DNA of 13,024 nucleotides from Thermoanaerobaculia bacterium (GTDB lineage Bacteria > Acidobacteriota > Thermoanaerobaculia > Multivoradales > UBA5704): positions 1-13,024 of the forward strand of contig JAICSG010000043.1 of the NCBI GenBank assembly GCA_025937035.1. The letters are read 5' to 3'. The position numbers and the translations under genes are program-made. Below, piece by piece: positions 7,624 through 13,024 of this stretch. A model generated the notes under the pieces. That model was not told where the DNA came from. It did no database searches and saw nothing but the letters and a program-made list of their open reading frames with translations. The first letter of the stretch is position 1. Every line of letters begins with the position of its first letter.

Positions 7624-8097
7624 CTACCGGTAGTCTTCGAGGCTGAGCTTCTCGAACGGCAGGCCGAAGGGGTGGAAGAGGTTGAAGACCGGGAAGCCAT
7701 TCTCCAGCGATTCGGCGAAGCGAAGGAAGAAGGGCCCCCACTCCTCGATCTCCGAGCTTCCGGATTCGACCTGGGCATACTCCTCCGGGGAGAGGCCCAT
7801 CTTGCCGGCCACCTCCTCGGCGCTGAGCTTGCGTGCCTCGCGGTGCCCACGGATCAGCTCGGCGGCCTGGCCCGGCCGCGTGTCCGCGGATTTGCCGCTG
7901 GTGGCGAACATCCGGCTGGTGGGGACCCCGAGCGCCACCGCCAGCTCGCGGATGGCCGGACCCCACCGCTCGGCCGGCGAATTGCCGGCTTCGATGTCGA
8001 GATATCGGTCCAACGGGAGCCCCACCTTGCCCGCCATCTCCTCGGCGGAGATCTTCCTGCGCTCCCTTTCCTTCATCAGGACTTCACCTTGTTTCAC
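7624..8097 (-). CDS. Small protein with two tandem XRE/HTH-like repeats
   Basis: The 157-residue protein consists of two copies of a helical unit spaced 75 residues apart. Numbering from the GTG start, the cores are residues 14-47 and 89-122 and match at 19 of 34 positions. Shared elements are RK-x-SAEE-x-AGK-x-GL, a Tyr, an E-x-G turn and E-x-WGP. The SAEExAGKxGLxxxxYxxxExG pattern is like helices 2-4 of XRE/Cro-type HTH domains, with the Trp-Gly-Pro joining a last helix. DNA binding is possible, but the recognition helices are acidic or poor in basic residues, so protein binding is also plausible. No signal peptide or membrane segment is seen. The GTG at 8097 is preferred because AGGAGG (8108-8103) lies 5 bases upstream. 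An ATG at 8136 has a badly spaced site, and an ATG at 8076 remains possible. It lies between the DUF4388-like gene and the Asp-box gene. Confidence 0.75.
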   Translation of the reverse strand: MKQGEVLMKERERRKISAEEMAGKVGLPLDRYLDIEAGNSPAERWGPAIRELAVALGVPTSRMFATSGKSADTRPGQAAELIRGHREARKLSAEEVAGKMGLSPEEYAQVESGSSEIEEWGPFFLRFAESLENGFPVFNLFHPFGLPFEKLSLEDYR

Positions 8098-8108
8098 GGT
8101 TTCCTCCT
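8098..8108 (-). promoter_or_regulatory. Ribosome binding site deciding a GTG start
   Basis: On the minus strand AGGAGG (8108-8103) is followed by AAACC and then GTG at 8097-8095. The 5-base spacing is good. This favours GTG over the upstream in-frame ATG at 8136, whose only purine-rich site (AAGGA) is 3 bases away. Confidence 0.65.
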
Positions 8109-8204
8109 CACAGGCCAGAGGCCCCGATCCTATCATTGGTCCTTGCGAGCGCTACCGCCGCCCGCTCCAGAGGGTGCGCGGTCCGCCCCGAGACGGGACA
8201 GGGA

Positions 8205-9755
8205 TCAGCGTTTGCGCTCGGTCGACAAGGCCTTCAGGGCCTCGATGGGGCGGCGGTCGGGGCTCATCAGCTTGATCGCCCGGCGCAGGTGCTCCTCGGC
8301 TTCCGCGGTGTTGCCCACCTGGCGCTCGATCTCGCCGGCGTAGTAGGCCGCCAGGCCGCACTTGGGGTCGCGGCGCAGCGTCTCGTTGAGCTCCTTGAGC
8401 GCCCGGGAGGCGTTGGCCGAGGTGACCAGGAAGCGGCAGTAGGCCAGCTCGGCGGCGTAGAGGCTGTTCTGGGGGTCGCAGTCGGCGGCGAACTCCAGGA
8501 GCATCACCGCCTCCCGGTGCTTGCCGGCGTCCATCAGGGCCCTGCCCTTCTTGAACTGCGACTCCGAGTCGAGCAGGTCGGTCTTGATGGCGAAGCTCGC
8601 CGTGGGCTTTTTCGCCCGCTCCTCGCGCAGGGTCCTGCGCCGGAAGAGCAGGGTGTTGCGCTGCTCGGAGTCGGCGAGCTCGGCGAAGGCCCGGGCCCCG
8701 GTGAGGAAGAGGTCGCGCGCCTTCTCGGCGAGGTCTCCGGCCTCCAGCGTCCAAGGGGCGAAGCGGCGGGCGAAGTCGAGGAACTTTTCCTCGAACAGGG
8801 CGGGCGTGCCGTCCTCCGGCGCGCCGAGCAGGTCGAAGGCGTCCTGCCGGCGGTAGGAGAGGTAGGCCTGCATGATCTCGTTGCGCCGCCGCTCGAGGTC
8901 CGGATCGGCCGGCGCCACCGCCGGCACGGGCACTGTGGCCGCCGCCGGCGGCGGGGGAGGTGCGACGGCGGGGCGCTGGAACGAGCCGGTCGCGGTCAGG
9001 TCCTTCGGCAGCGTATCGGAGGTCCTCACCACGCCGAGGATCGACAGGGCGTAGAGCACGCGGGTGATCTCGTCCACCGGGAGCTGGGTCAGCTCCGCCA
9101 GCTCGCCCATCCGCCGGCCCGGCGGGCGCAGCGCCTCGGCGATCTGGCTCTGATGGCGGCTCAGGCGGAGGTCGTCGAACGGGAACGGCGGCCGGGGGTG
9201 GAGGACCAGCTTCTTGCCCACCAGCGGCGCCACCGACATGTCGACCTCCTCCTGGGGAGCGAAGCGGCTCACGCCGGTGAGAATGAGCTGCGGCACCTTC
9301 ACCTTGAGCGAGGAGTCGGAGGCCGGCGCCTCGTCGAGCCAGCGGAGCTCCCCCTCGTTCCAGGTGAAGAGGTCGAGCAGCTTCTTGGCCAGGTTCTGCT
9401 GCAGGATGCGGAAGAGGTCGGCCGCCGTCACCAGCCCGTGCTCGATCAGGATCTCGCCGAAGGGGACGCCCCGCGCGGCCGAGCGCGAGAGGCAGGCCGT
9501 GAAATCCTCCTCGCCGAGCTTCCCCTCGGCCACCATGAAACGTCCCAGGGTCTCGTGGGCCAGGTTCGAGCGGCAGTCGACGGGGACGCCGTCCTCGATC
9601 AGGATCCGCTTCCACACCTGCCGGCGCCGGACCTCCAGGACGAGCGAGCTCTGGCGCAGGGCATGGGCGAGGAGCAGAGGCGCGAAGGGCACCTCCGCGA
9701 GGGAGCCCTCCCGCAGGCGGGCGATCTCCTCCAGCTGATCGGAAGTCGGAATCAT
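8205..9755 (-). CDS. DUF4388-like protein with degenerate J-like region and TPR tail
   Basis: The 516-residue protein appears cytosolic, with no signal or membrane segment. Residues 11-140 resemble the DUF4388/PATAN-type module: LxxxPFAPLLLAHALRQSSLVLEV, then a strand turn ILIEDGVPVDCRSN, a helical part LGRFMVAEGKLGEEDF, and a closing LLDLFTWNEGELRW. Residues about 195-245 look like a winged helix (ELAELTQLPVDEITRVLYALSILGVV). A Pro/Ala linker (260-285) follows. Residues 303-374 have the spacing of a J-domain (DAFDLLGAPED, then a helix, then AFAELADSEQRN), but FAPW stands where HPD would be, so DnaK stimulation is unlikely. Residues 395-495 hold TPR-type helix pairs, including AAYYAGEIERQVGNTAEAEEHLRRAI. 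DUF4388 proteins are often linked to two-component or Ras-like GTPase regulation in delta-proteobacteria and relatives; a regulatory or scaffold role here is inference. It diverges from the hydrolase gene across 50 bases. The ATG lacks a clear Shine-Dalgarno. Confidence 0.82.
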   Translation of the reverse strand: MIPTSDQLEEIARLREGSLAEVPFAPLLLAHALRQSSLVLEVRRRQVWKRILIEDGVPVDCRSNLAHETLGRFMVAEGKLGEEDFTACLSRSAARGVPFGEILIEHGLVTAADLFRILQQNLAKKLLDLFTWNEGELRWLDEAPASDSSLKVKVPQLILTGVSRFAPQEEVDMSVAPLVGKKLVLHPRPPFPFDDLRLSRHQSQIAEALRPPGRRMGELAELTQLPVDEITRVLYALSILGVVRTSDTLPKDLTATGSFQRPAVAPPPPPAAATVPVPAVAPADPDLERRRNEIMQAYLSYRRQDAFDLLGAPEDGTPALFEEKFLDFARRFAPWTLEAGDLAEKARDLFLTGARAFAELADSEQRNTLLFRRRTLREERAKKPTASFAIKTDLLDSESQFKKGRALMDAGKHREAVMLLEFAADCDPQNSLYAAELAYCRFLVTSANASRALKELNETLRRDPKCGLAAYYAGEIERQVGNTAEAEEHLRRAIKLMSPDRRPIEALKALSTERKR

Positions 9756-9805
9756 CTTCGGAACCGAGACGCTGCGAGGGAGTATATAGGAACGAGGAGG
9801 GCGCG
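9756..9805. promoter_or_regulatory. Divergent intergenic region, possible promoters; RBS of hydrolase
   Basis: These 50 bases separate two divergent genes, so at least one promoter is expected in or near them. The only A/T-rich core is AGTATATAGG (9781-9790), which reads TATATA on + and TATACT on minus. No convincing -35 box sits at the right distance for either direction. AGGAGG at 9795-9800, 5 bases before the ATG at 9806, is a strong ribosome site for the hydrolase. The promoter assignment is weak; the RBS is clear. Confidence 0.4.
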
Positions 9806-10429
9806 ATGGAGAAGAATGAGATGATCTTCGATGGTCCCGAGGACGGCCCCACCGTGGTCCTGGCCCATGGAGCGGGGGCGCCGATGAGCTCGCCGTTCAT
9901 GAACGTGATCGCCGCCGGCCTGGGCGCGGCCGGCCTGCGGGCCGTCCGCTTCGAATTCCCCTACATGCGCCGCCGCCGCGAGACCGGGGAGCGCCGGGCG
10001 CCCGACCGCGAGCCCGCCCTGCGCGCGGCCTGGAAGGAGGCGATCGAGGCGCTCGGGGGAGGGGGGCGGCTGGTGATCGGCGGCAAGTCGATGGGTGGCC
10101 GGATGGCCAGCCTGGTGGCGGACGAGATGGGGGCGCGCGGCCTGGTCTGCCTCGGCTACCCCTTTCATCCGCCGGACCGGCCGGACCGCCTGCGCACCGC
10201 CCATCTCGCGGATCTCCGCACCCCCACCCTGATCGTCCAGGGGACCCGCGACCCCTTCGGCACCCAGGAGGACGTCGCGGGCTATGCCCTCTCGCCGGCC
10301 ATCCGCCTCCTCTGGCTGGAGGACGGCGACCACTCCTTCAAGCCGCGGGCGTCGTCCGGGCACAAGGAGAAGGAGCACCTGGCGGCGGCGGTCGAGGCGG
10401 TGGTGGGGTTCGTGAGATCGCTGGAGTAG
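9806..10429 (+). CDS. KANL3/Tex30-type alpha/beta-hydrolase
   Basis: The 207-residue protein is a compact cytosolic alpha/beta hydrolase of the KANL3/Tex30-like family (dienelactone-hydrolase related). Visible features are the oxyanion-side HGAG (21-24) and the nucleophile elbow GKSMGG with Ser95. The acid is Asp149 in QGTRDPFG, and the catalytic His176 is in DGDHSF. RFEFPYM (48-54) is also typical of this family, and the length (about 200-220) is normal. The catalytic triad is complete, so activity is likely, but bacterial members have no settled substrate; an esterase-like role is the most that can be said. The start is fixed by AGGAGG 5 bases upstream. The gene is divergent from the DUF4388-like gene and is followed 12 bases after its stop by a composite hairpin repeat that may protect the mRNA end or slow read-through. 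Confidence 0.9.
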   Translation: MEKNEMIFDGPEDGPTVVLAHGAGAPMSSPFMNVIAAGLGAAGLRAVRFEFPYMRRRRETGERRAPDREPALRAAWKEAIEALGGGGRLVIGGKSMGGRMASLVADEMGARGLVCLGYPFHPPDRPDRLRTAHLADLRTPTLIVQGTRDPFGTQEDVAGYALSPAIRLLWLEDGDHSFKPRASSGHKEKEHLAAAVEAVVGFVRSLE

Positions 10430-10441
10430 TGCCGCCGGTCC

Positions 10442-10577
10442 GCCCGGGGATCAATCCCCGGGCTACGATTCAACCGAAAAGCCGGGTGAACCCGGCTCCA
10501 GCCAGCAAAAAAGGATTTCAGAGCCGGCTTCAGCCGGCTTTTCGGTTGAGGCGTAGCCCCGGCATTCATGCCCAGGC
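10442..10577. repeat. Composite inverted repeat of four hairpins (REP/BIME- or MITE-like)
   Basis: The left arm (10442-10497) and the reverse complement of the right arm (10522-10577) match at 47 of 56 positions, around a 24-base centre that includes an A-run. Each arm has two hairpins. On the left these are a 9-bp stem with TCAA loop (10442-10463) and a 7-bp stem with TGAA loop (10480-10497). On the right they are a 7-bp stem with TTCA loop (10522-10539) and a more degenerate hairpin with TTCA loop (10556-10577). CAACCGAAAAGCCGG (10471-10485) is perfectly inverted at 10534-10548. Such palindromic units are typical of intergenic REP-type elements; genome copy number cannot be seen here. Confidence 0.82.
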
Positions 10578-10614
10578 GTTGGAGGCGGCGCGTTTTCCGC
10601 TAAGCTCCGCCCCC

Positions 10615-11526
10615 GTGCCCGCCCTCCCCGCCACGACTCTCGGCCAGCTCGCCGCGCTGGGCACCGCCGTCTGCTGGGCCTTCTCGGCGCTCGCCTTCGC
10701 CGCCGCCGGCCGGCGGATGGGGGTGCTGCCGCTCAACCTGATCCGGCTGGTGATGGCGCTCGGCTTCCTGGCGCTCGCCACCTGGGCCTTGCGGGGTCTG
10801 CCGCTGCCCGTCGACGCCACCCCCCGGGCCTGGGGGTGGCTCGCCGTCTCCGGCCTGATCGGCTTCGTCTTCGGCGACCTCTGCCTGTTCCGGGCCTACG
10901 TTCTGATCGGCCCCCGCATCGCCTCGCTGATGATGTCGCTCGCGCCCCTGCTGACGGCGCTGATCGGCTGGCTGGTGCTCGGCGAGACCCTCACGGGCCG
11001 CGACGCCCTGGGGGTGGCGCTCACCGTCGCCGGCATCGCCTGGGCGGTGCTCGAACGCAAGGAGCCGGCCGACGGGGCTCCGCACGACCGCCGCGCCTGG
11101 GCCGCCGGCCTCGCGCTCGGCTTCTGCGGCGCCCTGGGGCAGGCGGGCGGGCTGGGGCTCAGCAAGCTGGGGATGGGGAGCTACGATCCGGTCGCCGCCA
11201 CTGAGGTGCGGGTGATCGCCGCGATCGGCGGCTACGCGCTCCTCCTGGCGGCGGTGGGCGGCTGGCCGCGGGTGCCGGCGGCGGCGCGCGACCGCCGGGG
11301 GCTCGGCTTCGCCGCCACCGGCGCCTTCTTCGGCCCCTTCCTCGGCGTCTCGCTCTCCCTCTTCGCCGTGCGCCATACCGTGGCCGGCGTGGCGGCCAGC
11401 ATCATGGCCCTGCAGCCGGTGCTGATCATCCCCCTGGTGGTGATCCTCCACCGCGAGAGGGTGGGGATCGGCGGCGTCGCGGGCGCGCTGGTGGCGGTGG
11501 CCGGAGTGGCGCTCCTCTTCCTTTGA
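10615..11526 (+). CDS. EamA/DMT-superfamily transporter
   Basis: The 303-residue inner-membrane protein has about ten hydrophobic segments (near 8-28, 38-58, 72-92, 102-122, 129-147, 162-184, 196-216, 230-252, 258-278 and 286-303), in two repeated EamA halves. Each half ends in the family pattern: [20 protein letters not shown] (111-130) followed by [11 protein letters not shown], and [20 protein letters not shown] (266-285) followed by [15 protein letters not shown] proteins of this type export metabolites or amino acids; the substrate cannot be read from sequence. The frame stays open back to a GTG at 10429, but that part translates the hairpin repeat and is not family-like. GTG at 10615 puts the start just before the first helix and gives a normal length (290-310). 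No Shine-Dalgarno precedes it, and TTG at 10579 is an alternative. The start is therefore uncertain; the family is not. Confidence 0.88.
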   Translation: MPALPATTLGQLAALGTAVCWAFSALAFAAAGRRMGVLPLNLIRLVMALGFLALATWALRGLPLPVDATPRAWGWLAVSGLIGFVFGDLCLFRAYVLIGPRIASLMMSLAPLLTALIGWLVLGETLTGRDALGVALTVAGIAWAVLERKEPADGAPHDRRAWAAGLALGFCGALGQAGGLGLSKLGMGSYDPVAATEVRVIAAIGGYALLLAAVGGWPRVPAAARDRRGLGFAATGAFFGPFLGVSLSLFAVRHTVAGVAASIMALQPVLIIPLVVILHRERVGIGGVAGALVAVAGVALLFL

Positions 11527-11553
11527 GGAGTAATCTGGGCTCATGGTTGACGG

Positions 11554-11582
11554 TTGACAGCTATGCCGCTCTGACATAGAGT
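11554..11582 (+). promoter_or_regulatory. Sigma-70-type promoter for the seven-repeat protein gene
   Basis: TTGACA (11554-11559), a perfect -35 box, is followed after exactly 17 bases by TAGAGT (11577-11582), a 4-of-6 match to the -10 box. Transcription would start near 11589, giving a leader of about 50 bases. A small hairpin, GCGGG with CCCGC (11584-11588 and 11596-11600), lies around the predicted start. The good boxes stand out in a GC-rich genome; activity is inferred. Confidence 0.55.
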
Positions 11583-11639
11583 GGCGGGGAGTAAGCCCGC
11601 TGTACGAGCCGTTCCGTCCATCTTTAGGAGGAGAAGGGT

Positions 11640-12914
11640 ATGAGATCGAAGCCGTCGCTGTGGCTCACGCTCGCTCTGCTGCCCGCGCTCGCTGCCCCGG
11701 TTCTGGGTCAGCCGCGGCCGGTAGGGGACGAATTCCGCGTCAATGCCAATACCGCAAACAAGCAGCGCAATCCGGTCGCCGCGTACACCGCCTCCGGCTC
11801 GGTGCTGGTCGTGTGGGAGAACGACCGCGCCGGCCTGCGGGGCCGTCTCTACGGCCATGACGGCTCGCCCCAGAGCGGCGAGCTCAGCCTGGTGGCCAAC
11901 CAGACGCTCCCCCGGATTCCGGCCCAGGGTCTGGAGGTCATCCGCAAGGAGCCCGCGGTCGCCGCCCTGTCCTCGGGTGGTTTCCTCCTCGCCTGGACGG
12001 AGGAGCGCGACAACGTCAGCGCCGACCTCTTCCTCGAGACCCGCACCCCGCTCGACCGCAACATCTACGTCCAGAAGCTCTCGCCGGCCGGCGTCCCCCA
12101 GGGCAGCCCGCTCCGCCTGAACGCCACCGTCACCGGCTTCCAGAGCAATCCCAAGATCCTCGTCCGCAACGGCGCCGACGCCCTGGTGGCCTGGCAGAGC
12201 GACGACCGCACGGCGTCCAGGCTCGGCGACGGCGTCTTCGCCCGCACGGTGCGCACCTCCTCCAATCTCCAGACGACCAGCGGTGAGCTGAAGCTCAGCT
12301 CCACGCCGGGCTTCGCGGCCAACGTCTCGCTGGCCCCCGCCGGCAACGGCGGCTTCGCGGCGGCCTGGGAGGCCGCGGACGCCGACTCGCAGGGCGTCTA
12401 CGTCCGCCTGTTCGACCGCTCGGCCTCGCCGCGCGGCGCCGAATTCCGGGTCAACACCACCGTCGCCGGCCTCCAGCGCCGGGCCGCCATCACCGCCGAT
12501 CCCAACACCGGCGGCTTCCTGGTGGTCTGGCAGGGCCAGGCGGGCACCATCAAGGACTCCCACATCTACGGCCAATTCCTAAGCGCGGGCGGGAGCTTCG
12601 TCGGTCCGCAATTCCGGGTCAGCCAGGGCGTGGCCCAGGGCCAGATCGCTCCCTCGGTGGCCGGCGTCAACGGCCACTTCCTGGTGGTCTGGGCCGACTA
12701 CGCCGACATCTTCCCGGTCGGCGTCTTCGGCGTCGAGATCGACAAGCTCGGCAACGCCCTCGGCGACGAGGTGGAGATCAACTCCGCGCCGATCAACGCC
12801 GTGACCCGGACCGCGATCGCCCTCAGCCCGCTGGGCGACGTCCTGGTCCCCTGGGAGGGCTTCACCACCGACCGCAACGCGCCGGGCATCGCCGCGCGCC
12901 GGGTCGACTTCTAA
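11640..12914 (+). CDS. Exported seven-repeat protein, probable beta-propeller
   Basis: The 424-residue protein has a Sec signal peptide (Arg2, Lys4, hydrophobic core 7-21, cleavage near VLG/Q at 23-24), so it is exported. The mature part is seven repeats that begin at about residues 30, 80, 156, 215, 267, 323 and 376. Each starts with a strand like EFRVN, then Q-x-x-P or similar, and ends in a strand like GGFLVVW about 25-40 residues on; the closing Trp is at 59, 119, 185, 243, 297, 351 and 405. Seven four-stranded units suggest a seven-bladed beta-propeller, which is inference. No catalytic motif or membrane anchor is visible. I do not recognise a characterised family; similar exported proteins occur, from memory, in Acidobacteriota. 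The start is secure: AGGAGG (11626-11631) lies 8 bases upstream, with a good promoter before it. It appears to be transcribed alone. Confidence 0.82.
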   Translation: MRSKPSLWLTLALLPALAAPVLGQPRPVGDEFRVNANTANKQRNPVAAYTASGSVLVVWENDRAGLRGRLYGHDGSPQSGELSLVANQTLPRIPAQGLEVIRKEPAVAALSSGGFLLAWTEERDNVSADLFLETRTPLDRNIYVQKLSPAGVPQGSPLRLNATVTGFQSNPKILVRNGADALVAWQSDDRTASRLGDGVFARTVRTSSNLQTTSGELKLSSTPGFAANVSLAPAGNGGFAAAWEAADADSQGVYVRLFDRSASPRGAEFRVNTTVAGLQRRAAITADPNTGGFLVVWQGQAGTIKDSHIYGQFLSAGGSFVGPQFRVSQGVAQGQIAPSVAGVNGHFLVVWADYADIFPVGVFGVEIDKLGNALGDEVEINSAPINAVTRTAIALSPLGDVLVPWEGFTTDRNAPGIAARRVDF

Positions 12915-13024
12915 GCCCTCACCCCCCCGCCCCCCGCCCCGCCCGGCGCGGGGGACCCCGGGTGTGGGGGTACAACCCGCCCCCCAGAGCGGGGGGGCGG
13001 GGCAGGCCCCCCCCGGCGCCGGCA
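12915..13024. other. C-run/G-run intergenic tail with a 10-bp GC hairpin
   Basis: After the stop codon the sequence is almost pure C then G tracts. CCCGCCCCCC (12976-12985) pairs perfectly with GGGGGGCGGG (12992-13001) around a 6-base loop. A smaller stem, CCCCGC (12937-12942) with GCGGGG (12948-12953), precedes it. No T-run follows, so an intrinsic terminator is not assured, though strong GC hairpins may end transcription in high-GC genomes. No coding pattern is seen, and the window is cut here. Confidence 0.45.

Noticed and set aside
4304..7966. Long minus-strand frame (about 1,220 codons) overlapping the Asp-box gene in another frame
   Set aside because: The translation is Arg/Pro/Gly-rich low complexity; it is a frame-shifted shadow of the Asp-box gene and runs across the HTH gene.
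8098..8136. Upstream ATG at 8136 as start of the tandem-HTH protein
   Set aside because: The purine-rich site is only 3 bases from that ATG, while GTG at 8097 has AGGAGG at 5 bases; the extra 13 residues show no domain character.
4237..8343. Very long open frame on the + strand opposite the Asp-box gene (about 1,370 codons)
   Set aside because: It is antisense to a strongly recognisable gene. Its translation is a monotonous Gly/Val/Arg/Asp/Leu mix with no domain, as expected for a shadow frame in GC-rich DNA.
10442..10577. CRISPR array or riboswitch reading of the hairpin-rich gap
   Set aside because: There are two inverted arms, not regularly spaced direct repeats with unique spacers, and no known riboswitch core is recognisable.
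10429..10614. Extended N-terminus of the transporter
   Set aside because: These codons translate the palindromic repeat and are not part of an EamA domain; family length is reached from 10615.
1..13024. Defence system, prophage, mobile island or biosynthetic cluster
   Set aside because: No nuclease, toxin, integrase, transposase, phage structural or biosynthetic core gene is present; base use looks even across the genes.

Overview
The window reads as an ordinary stretch of chromosome from a high-GC, Gram-negative-type bacterium. I did not count base composition; by eye it is roughly two thirds or more G+C, with strong G/C bias at third codon positions. The gene mix points to Acidobacteriota, perhaps Thermoanaerobaculia or Holophagae: a very large exported Asp-box/BNR protein, a DUF4388-type protein joined to J-like and TPR regions, and small exported proteins of unknown function. 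This placement is inferred from gene content and recall of the families, not from a marker gene. There is no rRNA, tRNA, CRISPR array, transposase or phage gene. No stretch longer than about 200 bases lacks a gene.

Layout. On the + strand, the 3' part of pdxH (1-486) is followed one base later by an L-2-hydroxyglutarate oxidase gene, lhgO (488-1696). Convergent to these, five genes run on the minus strand from 9755 down to 1710. In transcription order they are: a DUF4388-like/J-like/TPR protein, a small protein with two HTH-like repeats, the large exported Asp-box protein, an M3 oligoendopeptidase (pepF-like), and a small exported His/Asp-rich protein. Gaps between them are 107, 84, 32 and 68 bases, so they may form one loose operon, but nothing proves a shared function. 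Divergent from this block, a KANL3/Tex30-type alpha/beta hydrolase (9806-10429), an EamA/DMT transporter (about 10615-11526) and an exported seven-repeat, probably beta-propeller, protein (11640-12914) lie on the + strand.

Non-coding structure is the most informative part. Between the hydrolase and the transporter is a 136-base composite inverted repeat made of four hairpins. Its two 56-base arms match at 47 positions, and two stem pairs have changed on both sides so that pairing is kept. Between pepF and the small exported gene, the Shine-Dalgarno region of the small gene is exactly complementary over 10 bases to a segment just after the pepF stop codon, which suggests a ribosome-site-masking hairpin. 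A canonical -35/-10 pair precedes the seven-repeat protein gene. The window ends in a C-run/G-run region with a 10-bp GC hairpin.

I see no convincing new multi-gene system. The candidates worth a second look are the composite repeat, the RBS-masking hairpin, the tandem-HTH protein, and the DUF4388/degenerate-J/TPR fusion.
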